This document shows, piece after piece, positions 36,901 to 51,900 of a stretch of DNA of 64,000 bases. Position numbers and translations under genes: made by a program. Position 1 is the first letter of the stretch. Each line of letters starts with the position of its first letter. Source of the DNA: Actinokineospora globicatena (GTDB taxonomy: Bacteria; Actinomycetota; Actinomycetes; Mycobacteriales; Pseudonocardiaceae); NCBI RefSeq assembly GCF_024171945.1, contig NZ_JAMTCR010000002.1, forward strand, positions 2,108,001 through 2,172,000, read 5' to 3'. Under the pieces are notes generated by a model. The model did no database searches. It saw only the letters and a program-made list of their open reading frames with translations, and was not told where the DNA came from.

Positions 36901-39900
36901 CACAAGGTCGGTCGAGATCCATTCCAGTGTGGATGGATCGGACTGGACCCGGCACGCCGAAGGACGGCTGTCCCAGGCCGCCACATCGTCCTCACTGGAA
37001 TGGCCACCAGCAGGCGAGCCGGTCGACCTAGACACCTTCTACGCAGCGGCCGCGGACAACGGATTTGGCTACGGCCCCCTCTTCCAAGGCCTCCGCGCTG
37101 CCTGGCGGACCGACGGCGCGTACTACGCCGAGGTCGCACTCCCCGAGTCCGCGCACCGCGACGCCACCCGCTTCGGCCTGCACCCCGCGCTGCTCGACGC
37201 CGCCCTCCACCCGACCGGCCTCGATCCCGCCAAGGCAGGCCTCCCGTTCGCCTGGTCTGGCGTAACCCTCCACGCCACCGGAGCGACCGGCCTCCGCGTC
37301 GCCATCAAGACCACGGGGACCGACACCTACTCCTTGGTTGCCACCGATCCCGCGGGCGCTCCGGTCATCACGATCACCACGCTGACCCTGCGCAGGCCCG
37401 CCCAACGCGACGCGGACCTGTTCGCCGTCGACTGGACGCAGGTGTCGGTCGCGGAATCCGCCAAGTCGGTCACGCGCGGCAACCCCGAGGACTGGACCTC
37501 CGCCGACGCCGCGCTGTGGCAGATTCCTTCGGGTGATGTCCAGTCCACTGTGGTCGATGTGCTCGCCGGGCTCCAGGCCTGGCTCGCCGACGACCGGTTC
37601 GCCGCATCAATCCTCGTCCTGCACACACGGAACGCAGTCGCAGCGCTACCGGGCGACGAGATCGCAGACCTGGCAGGCGCCGCAGTCGGTGGCCTGGTCC
37701 GATCGGCCCAGTCCGAACACCCCGGCCGCCTCCTGCTTCTCGACTCGGACAACGAGCCAACGGACGACCTCATCGCGTCCTTGCTCGACCTGGACGAGCC
37801 ACAACTCGCCGTGCGCGGTGGTGAGGTATACGCACCCAGGCTGGCCCGTGCGACCGGCCTGCTCCCGCTGCCCACTACCCCGACCTGGCGCCTAGACCCG
37901 AGCGGCGACTCCCTCGACGCGCTAACCCTGGCACCCATCACAGTGGACGCTCCCGGCCCCGGCGAAGTCCAGATCGCGGTCCGGGCGACCGGCGTCAACT
38001 TCCGTGACGTCCTCATCACCCTCGGCCAGTACCCGGAACGCGCGCTGCTCGGCTCCGAGGGCGCGGGTGTGGTGACTGCCGTCGGGTCCGATGTGGACTT
38101 GAAGCCAGGCGATCGCGTATTCGGCCTGTTCGTTGGAGGTTTCGGCCCGTCGGTCGTGGTCGACCGGCGGATGGTCGCGCGGATGCCGGACGGCTGGACG
38201 TTCGCCGAGGCCGCGACCGTCCCGATGGCATTCCTCACCGCCTACTACAGCCTGGTCGACCTCGCGGGCCTGCGGCGAGGGGAGCGGGTGCTCGTCCACG
38301 CTGCCGCCGGTGGGGTCGGCATGGCGGCCGTGCAGGTCGCGCGGTATCTGGGCGCCGAGGTCTTCGGGACCGCGAGTGCCGGGAAGTGGCACGCGACGGG
38401 ACTCGACGACGAACACCTCGCGTCGTCGCGGGACCTCGGGTTCGCGACCAAGTTCCCGACCGTCGATGTCGTGCTCAACGCCTTGGCGGGCGAGTTCATC
38501 GACGCCTCCGTGGGAATGCTCGCCGAGGGCGGCCGGTTCATCGAGATGGGCAAGGCCGATCTGCGCAACGGACTCCCGGGCTACCGCGCGTTCGACTTGA
38601 GCGAGGCCGGGCCGGACCGCCTCCAGGAGATGCTCGTCGAGGTGCTGGACCTGTTCGCGCGCGACGTGTTCACGGTGCTGCCGTGGCGGGCCTGGGACGT
38701 GCGGGAAGCGCAGGCGGCCTTCCGGTTCGTGGGTCAGGGAAAGCACATCGGCAAGAACGTGCTCACCATCCCACGGCCAGTTGATCCACAGGGGACGGTC
38801 CTCATCACCGGCGGTACCGGCGTGCTTGGGCGGATCATCGCCGACCACCTGGCTGCCGAGTACGGGGTCACGAAGTTCGTCCTCACCAACCGCAGCGGCA
38901 CGGGTGACGTGCCCGGAGCGCGGATCGTCGCCTGCGACATGGGCGACCGTGACGCCGTGGCCGAACTCCTCGCTGGGATCCCGGATCTCACCGGTGTCAT
39001 CCACGCCGCTGGCATCGCCGACGACGGCATCATCGACTCGCTTACACCGGATCGGGTCGCTGTTGTGTTGGCCCCGAAGGCGACTGGCGCCACGGTGCTG
39101 GACGAGCTGGTCGGTGACGTCCCGCTGTTCGCTCTGTATTCGTCGGCGTCATCGGTCTTCGGCTCGCCAGGGCAGGCGAACTACGCCGCCGCGAACGCGG
39201 TCTTGGACGCTGTCGCAGTCCGCCGCCGGTTCCGGGGCCTGCCCGCTGTGTCGATGTCCTGGGGCCTGTGGGCGACCGCCAGTGCCATCAGCGGATCGCT
39301 CGACACCGTCGACCTCGCCCGCGCGACCCGCGTCGGACCGGCCCTCACCGAGGCACAAGGCTTGGCCCTGTTTGACGCCGCCCAGCGCGACGGCCGATCG
39401 CACCTGGTCACCCTCGCGTACGACCCGGCGACCGCGCGCAAGCTTGCCCCTGTTCCGGCTCTGCTGCGCGGACTTGTGCAGGCACCCCGTCGCGCGGTAC
39501 GTGCCGGCTCGGTCGACCACCTGCGCACCCTCGGACCTGCTGAGGCGGGTCGCGCGCTGCTCACGACCGTGCGCGCCGAGATCACCGCCGTCCTCGGCCA
39601 CACGACGACCGACACCGGCCGCCCGTTCAAGGAAATGGGCTTCGACTCGCTCACCGCCGTCGAGTTCCGCAACCGGCTCAACACCGCGACTGGCCTGCGC
39701 CTCCCGGCCACCGCGATCTTCGACTACCCGACGCCCACCGCGCTCGTCGACCACCTGGTCTCCTTGCTTCCCAAGCAGGAACGACGTGCGGCTGTGGTCG
39801 AGCGGCGGCAGTCGACGGACGAGCCGATCGCGATCGTCGGCATGGCCTGCCGATTCCCGGGCGGCGTCGACACCCCGGACGACCTGTGGGACCTCGTCGT

Positions 39901-42900
39901 GCAGGGTCGCGAGGGCATCGGCCCGTTCCCGACCGATCGCGGCTGGGACCTCGGCGCGCTCTACAACCCGGACGCCGACGTGGTGGGCACGACATACGCC
40001 CAGGCAGGCGGGTTCCTGGACGACGTTTCCGGTTTCGACGCGCGGCTGTTCGGGGTGTCGCCCCGGGAAGCGACCGCGATGGACCCGCAGCAACGGCTGC
40101 TGCTGGAGTCCACTTGGGCGGCGTTCGAGGATGCCGGGATCGACCCCAACACCGTGCGCGGGTCCCAGACCGGTGTTTTCGTCGGGGTCGCGCATTCCGG
40201 CTATGGCGTGGGAATCGCGTTGCCGGAGGGGGTTGAGGGGCACTTCCTGACCGGCAGCTCGACCAGCGTGGCGTCGGGCCGGTTGGCGTACTTCTTCGGA
40301 CTTGAGGGTCCAGCGGTCACTGTGGACACCGCGTGTTCGTCGTCGCTGGTGGCACTGCACTTGGCTACCCAGGCGCTGCGGTCGGGCGAGTGCTCGATGG
40401 CTGTGGCCGGTGGCGTGACGGTCATGGTGGGTCCGGGCATCTTCACCGAGTTCTCCCGCCAGCGCGGGTTGTCGGCGGACGGCCGGTGCAAGTCGTTCTC
40501 GGCCGAGGCTGACGGGACCGGGTGGTCCGAGGGCGTTGGCGTGCTGGTGGTGGAACGCCTGTCGGACGCGGTCGCCCGTGGTCATAGCGTCTTGGCAGTC
40601 GTGCGCGGGTCGGCAGTGAACCAGGACGGCGCGTCGAACGGCTTGACCGCACCCAATGGTCCCTCGCAACAGCGGGTGATCCGATCGGCTTTGACGGCAG
40701 CGGGGTTGGCATCGTCCGATGTGGACGCGGTTGAGGCCCATGGAACCGGCACTGTGCTCGGTGACCCCATTGAGGCCCAGGCGTTGCTGGCGACCTACGG
40801 GCAGGCCCGGGTCGACCCGCTGTGGTTGGGGTCGCTGAAGTCGAACATCGGGCACGCCCAAGCGGCGGCTGGTGTCGCCGGGATCATCAAGATGGTGCAG
40901 GCGCTGCGGCACGGGGTGCTGCCGCCGACCCTGCACGCCGACGTTCCGTCTCCGCACGTCGACTGGGCGTCAGGCTCGGTGTCCCTGCTGACGGAGTCGC
41001 GACCGTGGGCCCGTGGGGATCGGCCGCGTCGGGCCGGGATCTCGTCCTTCGGGGTCAGCGGCACGAACGTGCACACGATCATCGAAGAGGCCCCGCTGGT
41101 CGATGAGCCCGCGACCGTTGAGCCAGGGCACCCGGTGCCGATCGTGGTCAGTGGTCACTCGCCCCAGGCACTCGCCGCCCGGCTGGACCAGGTGCGGGAG
41201 CGTGTCGACTCGATCAAACCGGTCGACCTGGCCCGTGAACTCGCCACCCGCGCCCGCCACCCGCACCGCGTCGCCTTCGCCGCGACCACCCCGGCCGACG
41301 TGGTCGACGGCCTGACCTCCGCCGTGCCCGCAGTGGCCGCTGGTGAGGTCGCGTTCCTGTTCACCGGCCAGGGTGCGCAACGTGCGGGTATGGGGTCTGA
41401 ACTGCGGGTGTTCCCGGTGTTCGCCGACACCTTCGACGCCGTGCGCGCCCGGCTTCCGTTCGATGACGCGGCCATCGACGAGACGGGCAATGCCCAGCCC
41501 GCGATCTTCGCCCTCCAAGTGGCGCTGTTCCGGTTGCTGGAGTCCTGGGGCGTCCACCCTGATGTCTTGATTGGTCACTCCATCGGCGAGGTGGCCGCTG
41601 CCCACGTCGCGGGGATCTTGTCCCTCGATGACGCCTGCACCCTGGTCTCGGCGAGGGCCCGGCTGATGCAGGCGCTCCCGGCTGGTGGCGCCATGCTGGC
41701 GGTCGAGATCTCCGAGGCCGAACTGGCGGTGGGGTTCCCGGACGGCTTGCCGGTCGGGGTCGATCTGGCGGCGGTGAATTCCGATCGTTCACTTGTCCTA
41801 TCGGGGGATCGTAGGATTGTTGAACTGTTGGAACGTAGTTTTGTTGAACAATCGCGGCGGGTGAAGTCGCTGGCGGTGTCGCACGCGTTCCACTCGCACC
41901 TGATGGGCCCGATGCTGGCCGAGTTCGAGCAGGTGCTGAATGGACTCGCGTTCGCCACTGCGGTGATCCCGCTGGTGAGCACGTCGACCGGGGATCCGAG
42001 CACGCCGGAGTACTGGGTCAGGCAGGTCCGCGGCACGGTCAGGTTCGCCGACGCGGTGCGCACGGCGGGGGCGGACACCCACGTCGAACTCGGGCCGGAC
42101 GGCGTGCTGTCGGCGTTGGTCGAACACGGCATCCCGACTCTGCGGGCAGGCCGAGGTGAGGTTGACACCGTGCTCTCCGCTGTCACCGGAGCCCACGCAC
42201 GCGGCGCCAGTCTCGACCTCGCCGCGCTCATTCCCGCTGGTGGCCGGGCCGCGCTGCCGACCTACCCGTTCCAGCGCGAGCGGTTCTGGCTGCAGCACAC
42301 GCCCACCGTCCCCCCGTTGGACAACTACCGCGTCACCTGGGCTGAGATCGACCCGAAGCCCGTCGACGGCGTGTGGCTCGTCCCCAGCGACCTCCAGGCC
42401 CCACTCCGCGCGGCAGGCCTGACGATCACCGACGATCTGACAGCAGCGACCGGCGCGGTGGTCGAACCAGACATTGCTGACATCCCCGCCCTGCTCAACG
42501 ACACTCCCGTCCCGCTCTGGGTGATCACCCGCGGCGACACCCGGGCCACCGCCCAGATCTGGGGCCTCGGCCGGGTCGCCGCCCTCGAACACCCGCAGCG
42601 CTGGGGCGGCCTCATCGACCTGCCGGAGACCCTGGACGACCAGGCGATTCGACGGTTGGCGGCGGTTCTCGGCGGGGCGCAGGACCAGGTGTCCATCCGG
42701 CCAGACGGGGTGTTCGCCCGTCGACTCACCAAGGCCGACACCGCAGCCGCGACGTGGCATCCACAAGGGACGGTCCTGGTCACCGGCGGCACCGGGGCAC
42801 TTGGCGCCCAGGTGGTCCGGCACCTCGCGGCCCGGGGCGTCCGCGTTGTGGTCGCCAGCCGCACCGGACTTGCCGCGCCGGGAGCCGCCGACCTGCCTGC

Positions 42901-45900
42901 CGAGGTCGTGACCTGCGACGTCACCGACCGGGACGCCTTGTCCGCGTTGCTCGCGACGCACCTGGTGGCGGCTGTCGTGCATGCCGCCGGTGTCGGCGAG
43001 GACGCCCCGCTGGCTGACCTCATCCCAGATCGACTCGCCACCGTGCTGCGCCCCAAGGCTGACGCGGCTTGGCTTCTGCACGAGCTGGCACCTGAGGCCC
43101 ACCTCGTCCTGTTCTCCTCGATCGCCGGGGTGTGGGGAAGCGGTGGCCAGGCCGCCTACGCCGCCGCGAACGCCGACCTCGATACCCTCGCCGAGCACCG
43201 CGCCGCCGCAGGCCTTCCCACGACATCGATTGCCTGGGGTCCCTGGGCCGACGCTGGCATGGCCGCTGGTGAGGCCGCCGCATACCTCCAGCGCCGTGGT
43301 CTACGCCCGTTGAGCCCCGCCCGAGCCCTGGCCGCGATGGACGCCGCTATCGCCAGCCCGCACCCCACCCACGTCGTCGCGGACGTCGACTGGCCTACCT
43401 TCTTGGCGGCCTTCACCTCCGCCCGCCCGAGCCCCCTGCTGGCCGAGTTCGCCGCGCCCACGCCGACGACCGACAACACCGAGTTCGCGGCAAAGGTGGC
43501 CGCGATGTCCACTGTGGAGGGGAAGCGCTCGGTTCTGGACCTGGTGACCACGACCGTCGGCAGCGTGCTCGGCTACCGCGACGCCGTCGACCCGTCGGCG
43601 ACCTTCCTCGACTTGGGCTTCGACTCGCTCACCGCGGTCGACTTCCGCAACCGCCTCACCGCGGCGGTCGGCTTCGCCCTGCCGTCGACCCTGATCTACG
43701 ACCACCCGACGGCGATCGCCCTTGCCGACCACCTGCTGGAGCGGGTCGGATCGCCAGCCCCTGAGGTCACGGTCATCAGGCGCGATGTCAGCGGTGACGA
43801 CCCGATCGTCGTCGTGGGCATGGCGTGCAGGCTCCCGGGCGGGGTCACCTCGCCGGACGAGCTGTGGGACATGGTCGTCGAAGGCCGGGACGGTGTTGGT
43901 GCGTTCCCGGTCGACCGGGGGTGGGACCTCAGCGGCGCCGACTTCCCGCTGGTCGGCGGGTTCGTGCACGACGCCAGCGGGTTCGACGCCGAGCTGTTCG
44001 GGATCTCGCCGCGGGAAGCCGTGGCGATGGACCCCCAGCAGCGGGTGCTGCTCGAAGCCAGTTGGGAAGCGGTCGAGCGAGCGGGGATCGACGCGGGCAC
44101 GGTCCGGGGGACGCGAGGTGGCGTCTTCGTCGGCGCTTCCGGCTCGGGGTACGGGTTCGCGCAGGACTCGGCGGAGGGCGCGGGCCACCTGATCACGGGG
44201 ACGGCGACCAGCGTGATCTCCGGTCGCGTCGCGTACACCTTGGGGCTCGAAGGTCCGGCGCTCACTGTGGACACTGCGTGTTCCAGTGGCCTGGTGGCGT
44301 TGCACCTCGCGGCACGCGCGTTGCGGCACAACGAGTGCGACTTTGCGATCGTCGGCGGCGTGACGGTCATGCCGAGCCCTGCCGGGTTCGGTGAGTTCGC
44401 CAAGCAGGGCGGGCTCGCGCCGGACGGCCGGTGCAAGGCGTACGCGGAGGCCGCTGATGGCACCGGCTGGTCCGAGGGCGTCGCGGTTGTCATCGTCGAG
44501 CGACTGTCGGACGCACTCGCCAAGGGCCACACCGTGCTGGCGGCGGTTCGTGGATCGGCGGTCAACTCCGACGGCGCTTCGAACGGCTTGACGGCACCCA
44601 ACGGTCCCGCGCAGCAGCGGGTGATCCGGGACGCGCTCGCCGATGCCGGGATCGCCGCGTCCGAAGTAGACGTTGTGGAGGGTCACGGGACCGGCACTCG
44701 GCTCGGTGATCCGATCGAGGCCCAGGCTTTGCTGGCCACCTACGGGCAGCACCGGGAGCGGCCGCTGTGGCTGGGGTCGGTGAAGTCCAACATCGGGCAC
44801 ACCCAGGCCGCGTCCGGGCTGGCCGGGCTGATCAAGACCATCCAGGCCATGCGGCACGGGGTGTTGCCCAGGACCCTGCACGTCGATACGCCATCGTCGC
44901 ATGTGGACTGGGCTGCTGGCGATGTCCGGCTGCTGGCGCAAGAGCAGCCTTGGCCATCGGTCGACCGCCCTCGCCGGGCTGGTGTCTCGTCGTTCGGGAT
45001 CAGTGGCACCAACGCGCACGTGATCGTCGAGTCGGTCCAGCCTGAGGTCGCCGCCGAGCCCGAGCGGGAGTCAACGCCGGTGGTGCCACTGGTGCTGTCG
45101 GCTCGGAGTGCTGTGGCGTTGCGTGCTCGGGCCGCTGACCTGCTGCAGGTTGACGCTGAACCGCTGGACGTGGCGCACTCGTTGGTGACCACGCGGGCCA
45201 CATTGGACCATCGAGCCATCGCGCTCGACAGCTCTGCGTTGATGGGTCTGGCTGAGGGGGTCGAGGCGCCTGGGCTGGTGACGGGGATCGCCGCGCCCGG
45301 TCGGCTGGCGGTCCTGTTCACCGGTCAGGGGTCGCAGCGCTCGGGCATGGGCCAGGCGCTGCGGGTGTTCCCGGTGTTCGCGGCGGCGTTCGACGAGGTC
45401 GTGGCCCGTGCGCCGTTCTCCGACGAGGCCATTGACCAGACCGGCAACGCCCAGGTCGCGTTGTTCGCGCTCGAGGTCGCCCTGTTCCGCTTGGTCGAGT
45501 CCTGGGGTGTCCGACCGGACGCCTTGGTCGGCCACTCCATCGGCGAGTTGGCCGCCGCGCACGTCGCCGGGATCCTGTCCCTGGACGACGCGTGCACCTT
45601 GGTGGCGGCCCGCGCTCGCCTCATGCAGGCCCTGCCCTCCGGCGGCGCCATGCTGGCCGTTGAGATCGCCGAGCCCGACCTCGCAGCCGAGTTCCCCGAT
45701 GGCCTCCCGGCAGGCATTGACCTCGCTGCGGTGAACTCCGATCGTTCACTTGTCCTATCGGGGGATCGTAGGATTGTTGAACAGTTGGAACATAGGTTTG
45801 TTGAACAATCGCGGCGGGTGAAGTCGCTGGCGGTGTCGCACGCGTTCCACTCGCATCTGATGGACCCGATGCTGGACGAGTTCGCGCAGGTCGTGCGGGG

Positions 45901-48900
45901 TCTGTCGTTCAACCAGCCGCGGATTCCGGTAGTGGGCACGTCGACTGGGGACCCGAGCACGCCGGAGTACTGGGTGCGGCAGGTCCGGGAGACCGTCAGG
46001 TTCGCGGACGCGGTCAAGGGCGCGCGCGGTCTCGGGGTGACCAGGTTCCTGGAGCTCGGCCCAGACGGGGTACTGACCGCTCTGGCGCGGGAGAGCGGCG
46101 ACGGGGTGTTCGCGGCCGGGTTGCGGGCGGGACAGCCGGAACCGGACTCGCTGGTCCGCGCTGTGGCGACCCTCCACGTCCACGGCATTGACGTCGACTG
46201 GAGTGCCCTCCTCCGCGGCGGCCGCAAGATCGACCTCCCCGTCTACCCGTTCCAGCGCAAGCACTACTGGCTCGGCGCCGACCGCCTCCCCGCCATCGAG
46301 AGCTGGCGCTACTCGGCCGAGTGGGAACCGCTGCCCGCCTCGACTGACCCCGGTGACGGCCGGTGGTTCGTGATCGGCCAGGTTCCCGACGACATCGCGG
46401 CGGCGGTCACGACCTGCGACGATCTCGCCGAGGCGACCGGCATCCTCCGCTTGGCCGACTCACCGGCGGATGTGCTGTCCGTTGTGGACGCCGAGTTGCC
46501 GGTGTGGGTGATCACCAGGGACGCGCTCGGCAGCGTCGATGGCGCCGCTACCTGGGGCCTCAGTCGGGTCGCCGCGCTGGAACTCCCGCACTGGCGCGGG
46601 AGCATCGACCTCCCACCCGTCCTGGACGACCACACAGCCACCCTGTTCCGCGCTTCCCTAGCCGGGGATGAGGATCAGGTCGCGATCCGCCCCGATGGCG
46701 CCTTCGCGCGCAGGCTCCGCCGGGCCGCGCTCTCCGCCGCCGAGCCGTGGCGCCCGAAGTCCGTGCTGGTCACCGGTGGTACAGGTGCCCTTGGTGGACA
46801 CGTCACGCGCTGGCTCACCGCGCGTGGGGTCGACAAGATCGTCCTTGTCAGCCGCAGTGGACCGGGCGCACCCGGGGCCAACGACCTCCGAGCCACGGTT
46901 GTCGCGTGTGACGTGACTGATCGCGAGGCGCTCGCGGCCGTGCTCGCCGAGCACCCGGTCGACGCGATCATCCACACCGCTGGGGTCATCGACGCGGCAC
47001 CGCTGGTCGAGACCACCCCAGAGCGGCTCGCCGATGTGGCGCGCGCGAAGGTCACCGGCGCGGTCAACCTGCACGAACTCGCCCCGGACGCCCACCTCGT
47101 GCTGTTCTCCTCCATCGCCGGGACGTGGGGCGCGGGCGGGCAAGCCGCGTACTCCGCCGCGAACGCCGCACTCGACGGGCTCGCCGAAAACAGGCGCGGA
47201 TTGGGTTTGCCGGTCACCAGTGTGGCGTGGGGGCCGTGGGCTGGTGCGGGCATGCTCACCACGGACGGCGCGGAGGACTACCTGCGTCGTCGCGGCCTGC
47301 GGCCCATGCGGCCCGACTACGCCCTCGCCGCTCTCGCCCAGGCACTCGACCACCCGACCACCGCCGTCACCATCGCCGACGTCGACTGGCCTCGCTTCAC
47401 CGGCACCTTCACGGCGGGACGTCCCAGTCCACTGTTGACAGACTTCATCCCTGTGATCGAGCCGCAGGTTCGTCCGGTCGCGGTTCGCAAGGACCTGGTG
47501 GTGTTGGTCCGCACCGAGGCCGCCGCGGTGCTGGGGCACGACTCCGTCGACGTCATCGCCGCTGAGCGGGCGTTCGCCGACCTCGGGTTCGACTCGCTGA
47601 CCTCCGTCGAACTGCGGGACCGGTTGGCCGAGGCGACTGGAGTGGCGCTTCCCGCTGGCCTTGTCTTCGACTACCCGACGCCCGCAGCGCTCGCCGCCTT
47701 CCTCGCTGGCGGATCCACTGTGGACGAGCACGTCGCGGCAGTGCCGGTGGACGACCCGATCGCCATCGTGGCCATGGCCTGCCGGTTCCCGGGTGGTATC
47801 GATACCCCCGAAGACCTGTGGGACGCGCTCGTCAGTGAGCGGGACGCCACGGGGCCGTTCCCGGCCGACCGCGGGTGGGACCTCGCCAACCTGGTGAACC
47901 CGGACCCGGGTAACCCGGGAACTTCCTATGTGGACCGAGGTGCGTTCCTGGTCGACCCGGCGCGGTTCGACGCCGACCTGTTCGGGATCTCACCGCGCGA
48001 GGCCGTGGCGATGGACCCCCAGCAGCGGGTGCTGCTGGAGGCGACCTGGGAGGTCTTCGAGCGCGCGGGCATCGACCCGAGGTCGCTGCGGGGAAGTCGG
48101 ACCGGCGTGTTCGCGGGCACGAACGGGCAGGACTACACCCGGCTCACGCTCGCGGTCGATGTGCCCGAGGGGCATGTCGCCACGGGTGGCGCCGCGAGTG
48201 TGATGTCGGGGCGAGTGGCGTACGTGTTCGGGCTGGAAGGCCCGGCGCTCACTGTGGACACTGCCTGTTCGTCGGCGTTGGTGGCTCTGCACCTGGCAGC
48301 ACAAGCGGTGCGCAACGGGGAGTGCGGGCTCGCGGTGGCCGCCGGTGTGACGATCATGGCGACACCGGGCGCTTTCATCGAGTTCAGCAGGCAGCGCGGG
48401 CTCGCGGCGGACGGGCGGTGCAAGCCGTTCTCTGAGGCTGCGGACGGCACCGCGTGGGGCGAGGGCGTTGGCGTCCTGCTGGTGGAGCGGCTATCGGACG
48501 CTCGCCGCAACGGACACCCGGTGTTGGCAGTGCTCGAAGGCTCAGCGGTGAACTCTGACGGTGCTTCGAACGGGCTGACCGCGCCGAATGGCCCGTCGCA
48601 GCAACGCGTTATCCGTGCCGCTCTTGCGTCCGCGGGTCTCCGGTCATCCGACGTGGACGTCGTGGAAGCGCACGGAACGGGAACCACGCTGGGTGATCCG
48701 ATCGAGGCTGAGGCGCTGCTGGCGACCTACGGGCGTGACCGGTCGGAGCCGTTGTGGCTGGGGTCGGTCAAGTCGAACATCGGGCACACCCAGGCGGCGG
48801 CCGGTGCCGCGGGCGTGATCAAGACGGTGCTGGCGCTGCGGCACGAGACCCTGCCCGCGTCCCTGCACGCGGACACGCCGACTACGCACGTTGACTGGTC

Positions 48901-51900
48901 GACTGGTTCCATCGAACTGCTTGCCGCCGCACGGCCCTGGCCCGTGGGTGAGCGGACCCGCCGGGCGGGTGTCTCGGCCTTCGGGATCAGCGGGACCAAC
49001 GCGCACGTGATCATCGGCGAGGCACCGGGCGCACCGGCGGTAACGCGAGGCATCCCTGCTCCCGTTGCTGTGCCGTGGCCGGTTTCGGGTCACTCGGCGT
49101 CTGCGCTGGCTGCTCAGGTGACGCGCTTGAGCTCGGTTGACGCTGACAGGGTCGACGTCGCGCACACGTTGGCGGCGCGGGCTGCTTTGCCGCACCGGGC
49201 GGTGTTGCTGGGTGATCGGACCATCACCGGAAGCACGCGGGGGCTGGGGTTCTTGTTCACCGGCCAGGGTTCGCAGCGTGCGGGTATGGGAGCTGGCCTG
49301 CGGGTGTTCCCTGTCTTCGCTGAGGCCTTCGATGCTGTGCGCGCGCGGGTTCCGTTCGATGACGCGGCCATTGATGAGACGGGGAACGCCCAGCCCGCGA
49401 TCTTCGCCCTCCAGGTGGCGTTGTTCCGGTTGTTGGAGTCGTGGGGGCTGCGTCCCGATGTGCTTGTGGGGCATTCGATCGGTGAGGTTGCTGCCGCGCA
49501 CGTCGCGGGCATTCTGTCGCTGGACGACGCGTGCACTCTGGTGTCGGCTCGGGCTCGCCTGATGCAGGCGCTGCCGTCGGGTGGGGCGATGCTGGCTGTG
49601 GAGATCTCCGAGGCCGAGTTGGCGGTGGAGTTCCCGGATGGCCTGCCGGTTGGGGTGGATTTGGCGGCGGTGAACTCGGATCGTTCACTTGTCCTATCAG
49701 GGGATCGTGGGATTGTTGAATTGTTGGAACGTGGGTTTGTTGAACAATCTCGGCGGGTGAAGTCGTTGGCGGTGTCGCACGCGTTCCACTCGCACCTGAT
49801 GGATCCGATGCTGGATGAGTTCGCGCGGGTCGTTCGGGGGTTGTCGTTCAGCCAGCCGGTGATTCCGGTGGTGAGTACGTCGAGTGGGGATCCGAGTACG
49901 CCGGGGTACTGGGTGCGGCAGGTCCGGGAGACGGTGCGGTTCGCCGGTGCGGTCGCGGGTGTCGCGGGACCGACGGCGTTCGTGGAGTTGGGGCCGGACG
50001 GTGTCCTGTCGGCGCTGGTCGACGCTGGGGTTCCGGTGCTGCGACGGGACCGGGATGACGTCGAGACGGCCATGGCGGCGGTAGCGCACGCGTTCACCAC
50101 CGGTGCCGATCTTGATTGGTCGGCGGTGTTCGCCCCTTGGGGCGGGAAACTCGTTGACCTGCCGACGTATCCCTTCCAGGGTGAGCGCTACTGGCAGCGG
50201 GTCACGGCGACCAAGCCCGCGGGCCTCCGCTCGGCGGATCACCCCCTGCTCGCGGCCACCATCGCTCCGGCGGCTGGCACGCGGACGTTGTTCACCGGAG
50301 TCATCTCCACGGCCACCCACCCCTGGCTCGCTGACCACCGCGTCCACGGCACGGTGATCGTTCCCGGGACCGCTGTCCTGGACCTCGTCCTGCACGCGGC
50401 CGCGACCACCGCGACGCCTGCTGTTGACGAGTTGACCTTGCACGCCCCGCTCGCCCTGGAAGGTCCGACCGAGCTGCAGCTGGCGCTCGACGGCACGATC
50501 GTCACGCTCCACGCCCGCCTGGGCGATGGTGACTGGGTTCACCACGCGTCGGCGACGCTCACCGCGCCGTCGACACCAGCTGCGATCCCTGCGGCGGACG
50601 GGGCAGAAGTCGACCTCGCTGACCACTACCCGGCCCTGGCTGAGGCTGGCCTTGTCTACGGGCCTGCGTTCCAAGCTCTTGCTGCCGTACGACTTATGGA
50701 GTGTGCCAGCGAGTCGGAGTGGTTGCTGCACAGCGAGATCCGGGCGTCCGTCGCGATCGAGGATGGCGCGCGCTTTGGGGTGCACCCGGCGTTGCTCGAC
50801 GCGGCTATCCAGGCTGTCGCGGCGGCTGAACCTGGTGGCCCGGCTCGGGTTCCATTCGTTCTCAGTGGCGTCACGCTGCATTCGGCTGGTGCGTCTCGGC
50901 TTGTCGTTCGTATCGTTCCGACCGGTCGCGACACCGTGCGGATGCACGCGGAGGACCTGGACGGCCGCCCGGTCATCACGATCGAGTCGCTGACCCTTCG
51001 GCCTGCCGTGGCTCCTCGGGCGGGCAGCCTGTTCGAGATCGAGTGGCAGCCCACTGACTTGGCGGGGATTCGGCCGGACAACGTGTGCCGACCCTCTACT
51101 GTGGAGGAAGCGCTCGCGGCGATCCTGGATTGGCTGAACCGAGACGCCGGGACGCTGGCTGTGGTGACAGAGGGCGCGGTCGCGGCGGTTCCGTCGGACA
51201 CGATCGCTGACCCGGCGTCCGCGGCTATCTGGGGTTTGGTCCGCTCGGCGCAGTCGGAGCACCCGGATCGGTTCGTACTCGTCGACACGGACGGTGAGCC
51301 GGTCGTCATTGCTGGCGAGCCGCAGGTTGCTGTGCGCGCCGGGGCCGCGTATCTGCCGCGACTCGTGCGCGCTCGACCGATGATCACGTTGCCGGATGGC
51401 CCGTGGCGCTTGGTTCCCGGCGGGAGCACCCTTTCCTATCTGCGGGCCGTGGAGGTGCCGCTTGTCGGGCTGGAGCCTGGTGAGGTCCGGGTGTCGGTTC
51501 GCGCTGCTGGGGTCAACTTCCGGGACGTGCTGATCACTCTGGGCACGTATCCGTCGCGGGCCGACCTTGGCTCGGAGGGTGCTGGGATCGTCACGGAGGT
51601 TGGGGCTGGGGTCACTGACCTGCGGGTCGGCGATCGGGTGTTCGGTCTCGTCGGTGGCGGGTTCGCGCCCAGCGTCGTCGTGGACCGGCGGTTGCTCGCG
51701 TCCATTCCGGACGGTTGGTCGTTCGCCGAGGCTGCTGCTGTTCCGATGGCGTACCTCACGGCGTACTACGCGCTGGTCGACCTCGGTGGACTGGCGGCTG
51801 GTGAGCGGGTGTTGATCCACGCGGCCGCCGGTGGTGTGGGTGGCGCGGCTGTGCAGATCGCGCGGCACCTCGGCGCTGAGGTCTTCGGCACGGCCAGCCC

